Positions 52,201 through 61,838 of a stretch of 64,000 bases of DNA are shown here, in pieces. The stretch comes from Parietichytrium sp. I65-24A (lineage: Eukaryota > Sar > Bigyra > Thraustochytrida > Thraustochytriidae). Location of the stretch: the NCBI GenBank assembly GCA_012862575.1, contig BLSF01000030.1:189584-253583 (forward strand). Reading direction: 5' to 3'. The notes beneath the pieces were generated by a model. It was not told where the DNA came from and searched no databases. It was given only the letters and a program-made list of their open reading frames with translations. Position numbers and translations under genes: made by a program. Each line of letters starts with the position of its first letter. Position 1 is the stretch's first letter.

Positions 52201-53110
52201 TGTACATATAATATATTATCATGGTCGAGAAGAAATGTCTCTTGCCCAAGGGCTCTCACTAACTGTGAGTCTGGCTTCAGAGAGAGGAGAGCATTGCAGC
52301 TAACTTACTTTTGATTAAGCTTCCGATTTGATTTCCAAAATTCAACCGTTTCGGAGAACAAGGTCACAAAAAATAAAAAGTAAGTTTATGTTTTTCTGAA
52401 TCTGATGTTTTCGATTTTGACGTTTTGATTTGTTTTGGAGGAGATAAGTAAAGATAAAGATAAATGAAACTAGAATAGAACTCAAAGAGGGAGGGGGGCA
52501 GAAATACCAAGCTGACTCAATTGCTTCTCCGGCAAGTGAACTCACCCCCTTCAACCAAATGAGCCGTGCTCTTCACAAATTCCGAGATGTTTCGTTGGCG
52601 ATCACAATGACCCCGTCACGGTGTCCCTCGTCGGAAAGTAATCGCAGCGGTAAAAGGTTGCAAGGAGAGCTTGACACGAAGCACCTTCTGCTCGTCCGTG
52701 CGCGGACTGACTGTGAAGTCTGTGAAGGCAACTCTCGTTGGCTGTGCTCACTGCCTGTGAATGAGAGAGAGAACAAAGGCGACTCACATCCCGAGAAATA
52801 TATCTCTAAATATCGTGGCTTCATTAACTCCGTCGGAATTCACGAATATACTTTCCTTACTAGTGTTCTGAATTCTGATTCGAACAGACGCACCGTCAAA
52901 GGTCCTCGCCACCCTGAACAAGCCTTGAAACGTCAAAGCGGGGCATGCACGAAGCGATGCGGCGCGCGCTCCATCTCCCAAACAATAAGTCGATATCCCG
53001 CCAGTAGCTCCACGATGGGATTGAACTTCTCACCGTCAAAGCAATTCAATCCAATCCAATTCAAATACAGCCAATTCAAAGGCAATCCAATTCACAATCA
53101 ATCAAATTGA

Positions 53111-53148
<38 letters not shown>

Positions 53149-54327
53149 CATGAGCCAAACCTGGAACACGAACACACCGTGGCAAGTTCCGCCACGCTCT
53201 GTTGCCCGTGTCTCATCTCTTCTCGGACGCAGAGTTGCGTCGCCGCACGGACTCCACAAACTTCTGAGAGTATTTTTTGAGTAACTGTTCATGGACGCAC
53301 GCCAGTGGCCTCTGGCCACTCTGGCCACAGTTGGCTTCTGCCTCTGGAAATGCGTCTCTCTCTCCTGACGCTCCTGACCTTTCCCAAGTCCAAACTCTGG
53401 TCTTCAAAATTCACCTAAAGCTCACAGCGTGGCTCACAGTCAAAGTTTCTTGATCAATGAACATCCATCACTGTCAACAAACCAATCAACTACCGGCAAC
53501 TGTAAATAAAAGCCAGTCTCGCGGGACGTTCTCCCGCATAAGCTCTCCTACCCTCTCTCGCTAGCAATGACCTACCATCCCAGCCCAAATCTCGAGCGCT
53601 ACTCCAACGGCTAGCGTACGCTATAGGATGGGTGTGCGCCGCATACCTCGGGGCATTAGGGGAAGGGGTAGGTACGAATACGGATTGAGTGTGTAAGAGT
53701 GAAGAGTGGGAAGTGGATAGCAGTAACCTAATGGTTAGTTAAGAGCAATTTGCTGTTTGAAGGTGGCGCGTGTCTCGGAAAGGTGAAGATGGAATGAATG
53801 TTCATTGACAGTGAATGATACACTTACAAAGACGAGGGATGAAAGTGATAAAAGATGCAAGATGGAAGATGGAAGATGGAAGATCTCTCTCTCTTTCGCT
53901 CTCACTTTTCACTCTCATCGCTGCGTGTGGGCGCCCGCATTGAGGTTATTGAGGTTATTGAGGTCAGTTTTGGCGCGCAGATTGGAAGAGCCTGTGACGG
54001 AGAGGAGCGTGGCCAGGCGGCGGCTGTGAGACAAACGAAGGCGTCAGTCAGGGAATCTGTCAGGCAGGTCGAGACACAACGCTTGTTCCAAAACATTCAT
54101 CTGATTTGGGTGTTGTTGGTTGCTGGTTGCTGACTGCAAAGCAGACGTACCTTTCTTTCTTGCTTTCTTTCTTTCGAAGCGAAGGGAAGTGAAGCGAAGG
54201 GAGGGTAAGGGAAGGGAAGGGTAGGCTGCCTTGTAGGGAGACGCCGATGCGCAGCGGCCGACTCAACTGGGCCAGGTAGATTGGAGAGCTGCGCTTGAGT
54301 CTGCGCCTTGCGCAAGGGTTGGAGAGC
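49201..54327. other. 5.1-kb gene-free region upstream of the GPCR and four-TM gene B
   Basis: No credible gene. TGACWGTGA sites are at 50700, 51364, 52708, 53434, 53468 and 53806. An AATC microsatellite is at 53111-53147 and GGAAGAT repeats at 53857-53885. A TAG/CTA/GTA-rich patch at 53545-53745 lies upstream of four-TM gene B; a similar one is at 51600-51860. The 183-codon ATG frame at 52559-53110 has no domain and ends in repeat-derived sequence, so I do not call it. Confidence 0.5.
53111..53147. repeat. (AATC)n microsatellite
   Basis: About nine uninterrupted AATC units, preceded by irregular CAATTCAATC-like units from ~53040. Confidence 0.95.
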
Positions 54328-55029
54328 ATGGGTCCCGAGGCCGCGAGGAATGACGAGAAGACGGTGTCCACCGCGGTGTCGTCGGTATCAGAAGAGCTAC
54401 AGAGCGCCGTTGGGTCGGATGTCACGTTGAATATGGGCAGAGGCGCTCAGGCGTCTGGAGGGAACAGCGTGGCTCCTTCTCACCTCGGCGACAGAAAGAT
54501 GGACTTTGGATGGCTTACTAGAATAGGGATCGAAGATGCAGTCTCCCGGTCCGACTTGGATGTGGTGATTACGAGGCTCTCGCAGGCTCGAGTTGTCCAG
54601 TTCATCCTCGCTCTGATTTCCTTTGCGAGCCTAGCAGCTCACTACAAAAACACATCCGTGCGGACAGGAATGTCTCACCTCGACTGGGAACTTTCAGTCG
54701 GCATAATAATCTTTTTAAGCTCCATGGCGACCGGGGTGCTGGGCTTCTTGTGCACAAGCAGTGGTTTAGTCGAGAGGAGTATTGTTAATCTGTTTGCCAA
54801 GCTTTCTGTGTATGGCGATGTGGTATTTGCATTTCTTAGCTTTAGCGCCTTCACGGCAGGCGCCGGCTTCGGAGTCGAGTGCGTCACAACAGTGTTAACA
54901 CCTTGCGCAGCAGCGCGGGTGGCCGCGAGCTTTATGTGTTTTCTATGGTTGACATTTCTGTATTCTTTTCCGCTCTCTTTCATTCTCTATAAGCGCCGTG
55001 AGCTTTTGCATTCTTCCGCGCTGTTGTAG
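54328..55029 (+). CDS. four-TM membrane protein, paralogue B
   Basis: From the ATG at 54328 (MGPEAARND) the protein has 233 residues; the 11-codon extension upstream starts at TTG and is rejected. A ~85-residue polar N-terminus precedes four hydrophobic segments: VVQFILALISFASLAAH, ELSVGIIIFLSSMATG, YGDVVFAFLSFSAFTAG and ASFMCFLWLTFLYSFPLSF. It matches the protein at 43074-43961 segment by segment. GD-V/L-F-x-F-(L/M)-(S/T)-x-SAF, FLCWLMFLYTFPL against FLWLTFLYSFPL, and LISFA in TM1 align. Function is unknown; a tetraspan of the MARVEL type is one possibility. Confidence 0.85.
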   Translation: MGPEAARNDEKTVSTAVSSVSEELQSAVGSDVTLNMGRGAQASGGNSVAPSHLGDRKMDFGWLTRIGIEDAVSRSDLDVVITRLSQARVVQFILALISFASLAAHYKNTSVRTGMSHLDWELSVGIIIFLSSMATGVLGFLCTSSGLVERSIVNLFAKLSVYGDVVFAFLSFSAFTAGAGFGVECVTTVLTPCAAARVAASFMCFLWLTFLYSFPLSFILYKRRELLHSSALL

Positions 55030-55267
55030 GTGCTTGTTGTCATATTCTGAATAAAAAACTGCCGATTCAAAATTTTTTAATAATTGCATATTTCGAAATT
55101 AGTTAAAAAGATTCACCGCCATTTGTTGTGCGTAAACTTTACTCGCAAAGAGAAAGGGAGATACAGAATGGGTAAAACAGAAGGACGCGGGTAACATGAC
55201 AGCAGTAAATGAGATTCAAACAGGTGCTCTCCCTTGGACAAACTGGCGGCGTTAGCATACAGCCGTG

Positions 55268-56107
55268 TCAACCCTGCGCCGCTTCTCCCGAAATCACGGG
55301 CTCCGCATGCGCACCGACTGAATCCTCCTGCTGTTCAATCATCATGAACAGCGTCGGGCCAATCAGCAAGGCAGTGGCATGGTACGCTCTAAAGGTGCTG
55401 TAATGAAACTTGAGCCTCGGCGCCGAGGGATCCTTGGCATAGTTTCTCGCAGCGCTACTCTGCGCGTTCGAGCAGCTCTCGCACTGTGGGTAGAACCTCA
55501 ACTCCGGCGGCTTCATTAGCTTCCTAAGCGGCCAAGGCCTGCTCTCGATCTCCAAGCTCGCAAGCTTAAGCGGCGGCATGTGGTCCGCATGAAAAACGGT
55601 GCTGGACCTCGTGCCGCACGTGTGACACCCGTGTCTTGTCGCGATGCTTAGCATCTGTGCCCTTTGCGCCTGCGTGGCGTAGTCCACGGACGCTTCGATC
55701 GACTGTTTCGCGAATGCTCCGGGCCGGAGCAGGTCGCTCGCGCACAAACTCGCACACCTGCCTCCCAGCGCTTTGAACGTGGCCGCGCACGCGCCAATGT
55801 ACACCACCGTTTGCCACTGCTGCGCGCTGGTGCCCCGACCTTCCGCCGCGCGCCCGGCGACTTCCGCGCCGAGGACACTTGCCACCAGCGCGCACGCCCC
55901 AGCCATGCTCGCCCACGGCTGCGCGGCGCAGCTCAAGTTGAGACCCCGACCGAGTGCTACTTGCGCCAAGCCCAGCCCCGCCCAGAAAGCAGCTCCGCTC
56001 GCCACGCTCACGCGAGCGCACGTCGCAGTGCGCGAGTACCCATCTGCATACGTCTCATCGGCGCCGCGGACACCTCCCAAGTCCGCCATTGAGAATATTG
56101 AGGACAT
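55268..56107 (-). CDS. membrane protein with a CxxC...DH...CxxC zinc-site pattern
   Basis: A 279-residue frame from an ATG at 56107. The first ~125 residues are Ala/Gly-rich with hydrophobic stretches (about 33-55, 65-85 and 100-115) that could be two or three TM segments. After them come C161-H-T-C164, then H173-A-D175-H176-M-P-P, then C209-E-S-C212. Two CxxC pairs around a DHxPP core resemble a treble-clef or HNH-like metal site, in which DHIxP is typical. A hydrophobic segment (ATALLIGPTLFMMI, ~244-257) follows. I do not recognise the family. Whether it is a nuclease-like, redox or purely structural zinc site cannot be told from sequence alone. Confidence 0.75.
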   Translation of the reverse strand: MSSIFSMADLGGVRGADETYADGYSRTATCARVSVASGAAFWAGLGLAQVALGRGLNLSCAAQPWASMAGACALVASVLGAEVAGRAAEGRGTSAQQWQTVVYIGACAATFKALGGRCASLCASDLLRPGAFAKQSIEASVDYATQAQRAQMLSIATRHGCHTCGTRSSTVFHADHMPPLKLASLEIESRPWPLRKLMKPPELRFYPQCESCSNAQSSAARNYAKDPSAPRLKFHYSTFRAYHATALLIGPTLFMMIEQQEDSVGAHAEPVISGEAAQG

Positions 56108-56550
56108 GCTTCATGGTGGCCATACTATAGTTACGGCGCCATACAACCGCCATCAGAATTCAGATGATCATGACAGCGGCGGTACTCAGTACCGGTACTC
56201 TAGTCTAGGATGATTGATGACCTTGCAGAGCGTTGCAGAGCTTGCCGGGTTTGCTGGAACCAGAAGGTCGAATGGGTTGTTGCGACCAGGCCGCACGAAC
56301 GATCTGAAATGCCAGAATCGGATGCCGAGGTCCAAGAGCTTGCTTACATCGTCAGCATCGTCAGCATCGTCATATCGCTCAAATCCTCAAATGAACTGTC
56401 AGAACATGTCAGAAGTGGAATTGTCGCGATTTTACTTGTGTACAAGAGATGAGTGTGGTGTGGCAACTTTCCGAATGAAAAAAGCAGAATATTATTTCTG
56501 GTTCGTCGCGGTACGCACCCCGAACGCGCACTCTGCGTTCAGTGTTGGGT
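56108..56550. other. intergenic gap between the CxxC membrane protein and DHX16 genes
   Basis: Holds the palindrome AGTACCGGTACT at 56188-56199, followed by CTAG, about 80 bases upstream of the membrane-protein start. The rest shows no gene. Confidence 0.5.
56189..56198. promoter_or_regulatory. GTACCGGTAC palindrome followed by TCTAGT
   Basis: Same 16-base string GTACCGGTACTCTAGT as at 21280-21295. Located 82-91 bases upstream of the minus-strand start at 56107. A binding site is a guess. Confidence 0.45.
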
Positions 56551-59500
56551 TTAGGGCAACGCGAACTTGTCTGCGGCAGGGCGGTTGGTGGTAGCCTTGG
56601 AGACGAGGCGGTGAGTGCGGCGCTTGGCCTGTGCTGCGGGGTCGGCTTGACCAATGTCCTTGGGTTTGTAGTAGTGCGGTGCGATTTCTACGAGCCAGGA
56701 AGGGTTGATGTCGATGACCTGACGCATGTATTCCTGTTTAGTGAATTGGAGCTGGTGGTATAGCAGGTAGTTGGGCTGTGGTTCCTGCTTGAAGAGGAAG
56801 CTGGAAGGGTGGAGGTGCACAGTACGTGAGTTCTTCATGGTCCGGAAGGACCCATCCTTTTGGATCTTCACCACGTGGTAAAAGTATCCGGCGGTGATGG
56901 ACTTGCGGATGGCCTCCGAGTCGTCGCTGGAGCATTTGGTCAGCTCCACGCGTTCGGCGAGGTCCGAGAGCTGCTCGCGAATATCCCTCGCGCGGCGCAT
57001 GCTGCGGATCTGCACGTAGTTTTCGCGGCACCACTGCGCGCTGTAGTTTGACTCTTTCCACTCGTTGAAGCAGTTCAGCAGCGCGAGGTGATCGCCGTGC
57101 GCTCCAGGGCCTCTCCCGAATGCCTTGCGCGCCGTTTCTGCATGAATCTTCTTCTCTTTGGGGCAATAAAATACTGAACCGCCGCAGTCCAGCATCGCCG
57201 AGATTGTGAGGATTTCTTCCACGCACCCGTACTTTTCCGCCGCCAGCATGCTTTTCGAGAGCATCGGGTCTGACGGAAACTCTGCCATGCGTCTCCCAAG
57301 CTTGGTCAGCTCGCCATGCTCGTTCAGCGCACCCAGCGCGTACAACAGCTCGAGGCACTTGATGAGCGTCTCAGACGGCGGCGGGTCCATCCACTCAAAG
57401 TTTATCAGGTCATGGATGCCCAACGACTTGAGCATGAGGACCATGCTCGACAAGTTCGTGCGCTGGATCTCCGGAATTGTGTTCTCGTCCAACTCGTGCT
57501 TGAAAGACCACGCCGTGAAGAGGCGGAAGCACTTGCCGGGGGCCGTGCGGCCGGCGCGACCGGCTCGCTGCATCGCTCCAGCCTTTGAAACCGGCACGAC
57601 CACGAGCGACTCCATTCCGGATTTGGGATCATAGGAATTCTGTTTGCAGAACCCGGTATCTATCACGTAGCAGATTCCGTCAATTGTGAGCGAAGTCTCT
57701 GCAATATTGGTTGCTAATACGACTTTCCGTGCACCCGGAGGAGTGGGCAGGAAGACTTTGGCTTGCTCCTCTGAGGGGAGGTTAGCATAGATTGGACAGA
57801 TAATGAGCTCCTTGATTCTGGTGCCGAGACCGCGTGTCCTTTGCTGCAGCATCTCGGCGCCTACTTCGATCTCTTCTTGGCCAGTGAGGAAAATAAGGAT
57901 GTCCCCTGGCGGCTGGTTAACGTGGATCTGCAGCGTGCTAGTCACAGCGGCATCCAGGTAATCAGCCTCTGGCGTTTTCGTGTACAAAACCTCCACGGGA
58001 TACCTTCTCCCGGGAATATTGAAGATCGGGGCGCCATTAAAGTACTCTGCGAACTTTTCTGCGTCCAAAGTGGCACTGGCGATGATGAGGCGCAGATCTT
58101 TGCGGAACGCTGCGATGTCTTTTAAGAGGCCAAACAGAATGTCCGTGCTCAGGGTCCGCTCGTGGGCCTCGTCAACCATCATCACGCTGTAGTCAGCCAG
58201 GTCCGGAGTGGTGAGGAACTCGCGCAAAAGCATACCATCCGTCATGTACTTGAGGATAGTTGACTTGGAGGTGTTATCCTCAAATCGGACCGAGTACCCA
58301 ACTTCGTTTCCAAGCTTGCAGCTCATTTCTGTGGCAACGCGCGCCGCAACGCTCATAGCAGCTACTCGACGAGGCTGGGTGCATCCGATCTTGCCCAATT
58401 TTGAGTATCCCTCCTCGTGCAGGTATTGCGGAATTTGCGTGGTTTTCCCAGAGCCAGTCTCTCCCACAATAACAAGCACCTGATGCTCCTGAATTGCGCG
58501 CAAAAGATCTGTGCGGTACGAGTAAATCGGTAGAGCATTGCGTATCTCCTGCATTGTAGGCTCTTTCTTGACTACCTCTGACTCCTCGCGGTCCGCTTCG
58601 GGTTGTATGGTGCCCTTCTTGGGTGCGATGACGTCATGGGAAACAAAATCAATAGATTCGTCGAAAATGGGATCGTATACGTCTTCTTCCGGGCGCTGCG
58701 GCACCTTACCGCTTGAGCGCGGTAGCAGGCTCTGCGCAAGCCGTGCCTGGTGCTCTTCCCACTCCTGCGCTTCTGTTTTCACTTTGCCTTCGATCTGGTA
58801 CCTTTGACTTAGCAGCTTGTCGCGCTTATCACGATCAATTCGCCCTTGCGAGTCCTCGTATGATGTCGGGAGAGAGTAAAAGTTGCCTTTCGCTTGAGAC
58901 TCAATCTCCTTTCGCTCATTTATAATATCCAAAAGCTTTCGTTTGAGATCCTTTTGCGCGCGCTCCTTTGCTGTAAGGTCCTTCTCATCAAACATTTCGT
59001 CTTCGTCCATCAGCGAGTCCTTCATAAGCTTTGAGATTTTCTCCTCATGCTCCCGCAAATACCTGTATCGCGACTCCCAGCGCAGCTCTTTCGTTGTGAA
59101 CGTCTCTCTGAGCTCTTGCTGTGCATCGGCTGCTGCCTTTTTGGCGCGCTCTTCCTTCTCCGCAGCCTGTTTCGCCGCGCGTTGCCGCAGGCGTTCCCCC
59201 TCGGCTCGGCCATCTTCCCCGGTACCGATGAACTCTTTATAGTCACGCATCTGTTTCGCATATCGCGACTCGGCGTCCAGCTCTTCGTCCCCGTCCACGT
59301 TTTCGGCTTGCCCAAGAATCGCCTTTCGGCCATTCTCTGCCTCCTCCACATCATCATGATCATGATCATGATCATGATCATCATGATCATCATCGTCGTC
59401 GTCGTTGCCATTGTCCAAAGCGCCAGGCTCCCTCAGCGATAGATTCCTCTGTGCCTCTCTCTCCTTGCGCTGCCGTTTCCGTGAAGGATCTTGCGCATCG

Positions 59501-59868
59501 CTCCTCGCGCGTCTGCTCTTCGTCTTTCCATCTCCCTCTCTTTCATCCCCATATCTGCTCCCGTCCAGCTCCTCCTCCAGCTCCTCCAACCTGCTCATCG
59601 TTGCGCGCTGGTTCTGTTTCTGTTTCTGGTTCTGGTCCCGGTTCTGTTTCTGGCGCCGGTTCTCGTGGCTCGAGAAGCGCTGCAAGAGAGCGTCCGCGAG
59701 GGTGTCCGCGCCGGGTACCCCTGCATCGCGGCTGAGGAGAGTTACGAGACTGTTACGGTCCCCGCGACTGGCCTCCGAGTACACCAGGTCCTCCATCGCG
59801 CGCTCGCTCAGACCCACCGCACTCCGCAGACGGTCCGCCAGCCACGCGCGGTCGTCCTCGCCCAGCAT
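56551..59868 (-). CDS. DHX16: DEAH-box spliceosomal RNA helicase DHX16/Prp2
   Basis: A 1,105-residue frame from an ATG at 59868. The N-terminus has a helical domain like that of DHX16 ([21 protein letters not shown]), then a charged region with a Asp/His run ([13 protein letters not shown]) from a CATGAT repeat. The helicase core follows: P-loop [15 protein letters not shown] from residue 469, motif Ib/II region with DEAH at 566-569, [31 protein letters not shown] and [17 protein letters not shown] (motif VI). Winged-helix, ratchet (HA2) and OB domains end with [12 protein letters not shown], which is characteristic. FYTKAPEADYLEA-type and [16 protein letters not shown] segments match Prp2/DHX16 better than DHX8/Prp22. 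It should drive spliceosome activation before the first splicing step, in the nucleus. Confidence 0.96.
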   Translation of the reverse strand: MLGEDDRAWLADRLRSAVGLSERAMEDLVYSEASRGDRNSLVTLLSRDAGVPGADTLADALLQRFSSHENRRQKQNRDQNQKQKQNQRATMSRLEELEEELDGSRYGDEREGDGKTKSRRARSDAQDPSRKRQRKEREAQRNLSLREPGALDNGNDDDDDDHDDHDHDHDHDDVEEAENGRKAILGQAENVDGDEELDAESRYAKQMRDYKEFIGTGEDGRAEGERLRQRAAKQAAEKEERAKKAAADAQQELRETFTTKELRWESRYRYLREHEEKISKLMKDSLMDEDEMFDEKDLTAKERAQKDLKRKLLDIINERKEIESQAKGNFYSLPTSYEDSQGRIDRDKRDKLLSQRYQIEGKVKTEAQEWEEHQARLAQSLLPRSSGKVPQRPEEDVYDPIFDESIDFVSHDVIAPKKGTIQPEADREESEVVKKEPTMQEIRNALPIYSYRTDLLRAIQEHQVLVIVGETGSGKTTQIPQYLHEEGYSKLGKIGCTQPRRVAAMSVAARVATEMSCKLGNEVGYSVRFEDNTSKSTILKYMTDGMLLREFLTTPDLADYSVMMVDEAHERTLSTDILFGLLKDIAAFRKDLRLIIASATLDAEKFAEYFNGAPIFNIPGRRYPVEVLYTKTPEADYLDAAVTSTLQIHVNQPPGDILIFLTGQEEIEVGAEMLQQRTRGLGTRIKELIICPIYANLPSEEQAKVFLPTPPGARKVVLATNIAETSLTIDGICYVIDTGFCKQNSYDPKSGMESLVVVPVSKAGAMQRAGRAGRTAPGKCFRLFTAWSFKHELDENTIPEIQRTNLSSMVLMLKSLGIHDLINFEWMDPPPSETLIKCLELLYALGALNEHGELTKLGRRMAEFPSDPMLSKSMLAAEKYGCVEEILTISAMLDCGGSVFYCPKEKKIHAETARKAFGRGPGAHGDHLALLNCFNEWKESNYSAQWCRENYVQIRSMRRARDIREQLSDLAERVELTKCSSDDSEAIRKSITAGYFYHVVKIQKDGSFRTMKNSRTVHLHPSSFLFKQEPQPNYLLYHQLQFTKQEYMRQVIDINPSWLVEIAPHYYKPKDIGQADPAAQAKRRTHRLVSKATTNRPAADKFALP

Positions 59869-60529
59869 TTTCTTAACCCCTATCTAACTATCTACCTATC
59901 TACCTATCTTGTGGGTGTGCGCGCTTCTTTGCCCGCAAAAGTACGCTCCCTTCGCGTGGGGGAAGAGACAGAGACAGAGAGAGAGAGAGAGAGAGAGATT
60001 GGTATTGTTGTTGTTGAGTGCCCTGCACCAAGTGTGTAACAAAGGCGCCGAGTGACGCACTACCACTGGCTGTGGCGAGGACCCTTGCGCCGACAGGAAG
60101 GAAGCGGGGACCTGTTCCCGGAACGTTCGCGTACACGCGCGACAGGTTGCCTACGCTGTGCAGTAGGTAGCTAGCGAGTGCGTAGGTAGAGGTAGGTAGG
60201 TAGGTAGGTGAGTACACTCGCGGTGCTGCGAAAGGCTAGGGTGTTATTATGCTTAATAATAAGAGTCCCCAGTTATCGTGTCCGGTTGTGAGAGGAGACC
60301 GTGCTTCGCAGAGTTGCGCAGAGAGGGACCAGCGTACGTGGCGTACGTCTTGTGCATCGCGAATTTGCGACGGATACTGCTGCTGCTCCTACTACTGCGC
60401 TCTGTCTACTCGCGGTAGTAAAAACAAAAAGGAAGCGGGATTCGCAGAGTTACCTTCAGAGGAGATCCTCGCGCGGAAAGAGGCCTTGGGAACTTTGGGA
60501 ACGTGGGGAAAGAAAGAGCTGAGGAGAAG
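59869..60529. promoter_or_regulatory. shared divergent region between DHX16 and TMEM208
   Basis: 661 bases between two divergent starts. It has CTAT units at 59885-59908, an AG microsatellite at 59963-59998, and a GGTA microsatellite at 60190-60210 inside a TAG/GTA-rich patch. A bidirectional promoter is inferred only from geometry. Confidence 0.45.
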
Positions 60530-61251
60530 ATGGTGAGTGCTTGGGCAGGAGAACGGCGAGTGTTCTGCGAGAGTTGGACGAGGGACTGACAATGATGATG
60601 TTGTGACGCTGGTGTTCGAATTGTTCTTGTTGTTGTTTGCGGTTTGGGTGAAAACGTGCGCAGGCGAACCAGGCGCAGAAGAAGCGCGATGCACGCGCCG
60701 CGAAGCTGCTCAAATGGTTTCTCGCGGCAATCGCAGCGGTGAACGTGGCGTACTTGTTCCTTCAGTTCTTTTGGTTCGAAGAGTCCGAGGAAGGCGTGTG
60801 GACGTCGCTCGCGGTGCACTCGGCGCTTTCCGGGGGCTTGCTGTACTTTGTGATTAGCTCGGAGAAGGAGGGGATGCCTTACGACTATTATTTTGATGTG
60901 CTGGTCATGAACTTGGTGGTGCAGTTGCTGTCACTCTTTACGAGCGCAGCATGGTACATTTTCTATATAGTAAGTTGCCGCGATGGGTCTCTTTTTCTTC
61001 TTCTTGAGGTTGCCTGCAAGGCTGACATGTTTTCTTCGCTCGCAGATTCCCGTATTCGCGTTGTACAAAGTTGCAAGCTTCGTCAAGTCGTACCTAAATT
61101 CTCGCTCAGGTAAGTGAAGAAGACTGTCCTTGGAAGAAGCTTTTGTTCGCCGCCTACTAATTCGTGTCGCGATGTGTGGTGAAACCCGACAGCTGCATTG
61201 CCAATGGAGGAGCCTGCGGTGCCGGTTAAAGGGGGCAAGAAACGCCGCTAA
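60530..61251 (+). CDS. TMEM208: TMEM208/SND2 ER-targeting protein, four exons
   Basis: Spliced model: exons 60530-60532, 60664-60969, 61046-61109 and 61193-61251, with introns of 131, 76 and 83 bases, all GT...AG (GTGAGT..GCAG, GTAAGT..GCAG, GTAAGT..ACAG). It gives 143 residues: MANQAQKKRDARAAKLLKW, TM segments about 20-37, 49-65 and 83-103, then PVFALYKVASFVKSYL and a basic tail ending GGKKRR. The order, length (human is 173) and the basic C-terminus match TMEM208/Snd2, which works with SND3 in SRP-independent targeting of membrane proteins to the ER. Exon 1 is only the start ATG. Confidence 0.9.
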
Positions 61252-61838
61252 CTTTAAAAAAGAAATTTAAGAATAAATTGGTATCGCCCTTCTACTTTTC
61301 CGCCAGCCGCCTTTGGGAGTCTTCTTAACCCGCTACCTCGAGTTGTCAGGACTCACCTATACAACAACGCGATTCTACAAGCATTCCTTGCCTGCTCAAG
61401 CAAGTGGCCTTTTTTACAATGAATGCACTGCATCCTCCAAGCTCCTCGTCGTCATAGCAGCAGGGCGCTCAAGATCTTCCTCTTTTGAACAAGCTCGGTG
61501 TACTGAGTACCGGCACCCCGAGGCTGACTCGCAAGGAAACGAAACAAAATGCTCAGCTTGCAAAATGGGGATGACACTGATGACACTGATGAGACTGACA
61601 CTGTGAGTGAGTGATTCTAACAAACAAGCTACTCCGGATTACTCGAGCCACTCTGTTTTGTAGTTTTAGTTTTAGTACTCTTGCAGCTTTCCTCGTAATA
61701 GCCCTAAATTTGAGGCATCATCTAATCATCTCCAGCTTCTCCAGCAGCGTGGCGATTGTAGCGAGTGTAGCGAGTGGTGGCGTCGTGGGACGAGCAAGTG
61801 GCGGCGGTAGTTTTACACGTGGAGCTGCGCGTCGCAAG
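61252..61838. other. intergenic gap between TMEM208 and LCMT1
   Basis: 3' flank of TMEM208 and promoter region of LCMT1. Contains AGTACCGGCAC at 61506-61516, a one-base variant of the recurrent palindrome, and a GTAGCGAGT direct repeat at 61757-61774. No gene seen. Confidence 0.5.

Noticed and set aside
52559-53110. 183-codon ATG frame
   Set aside because: No domain; it runs across a TGACTGTGA site and ends in CAATTC/AATC repeat sequence; composition unlike the accepted genes.
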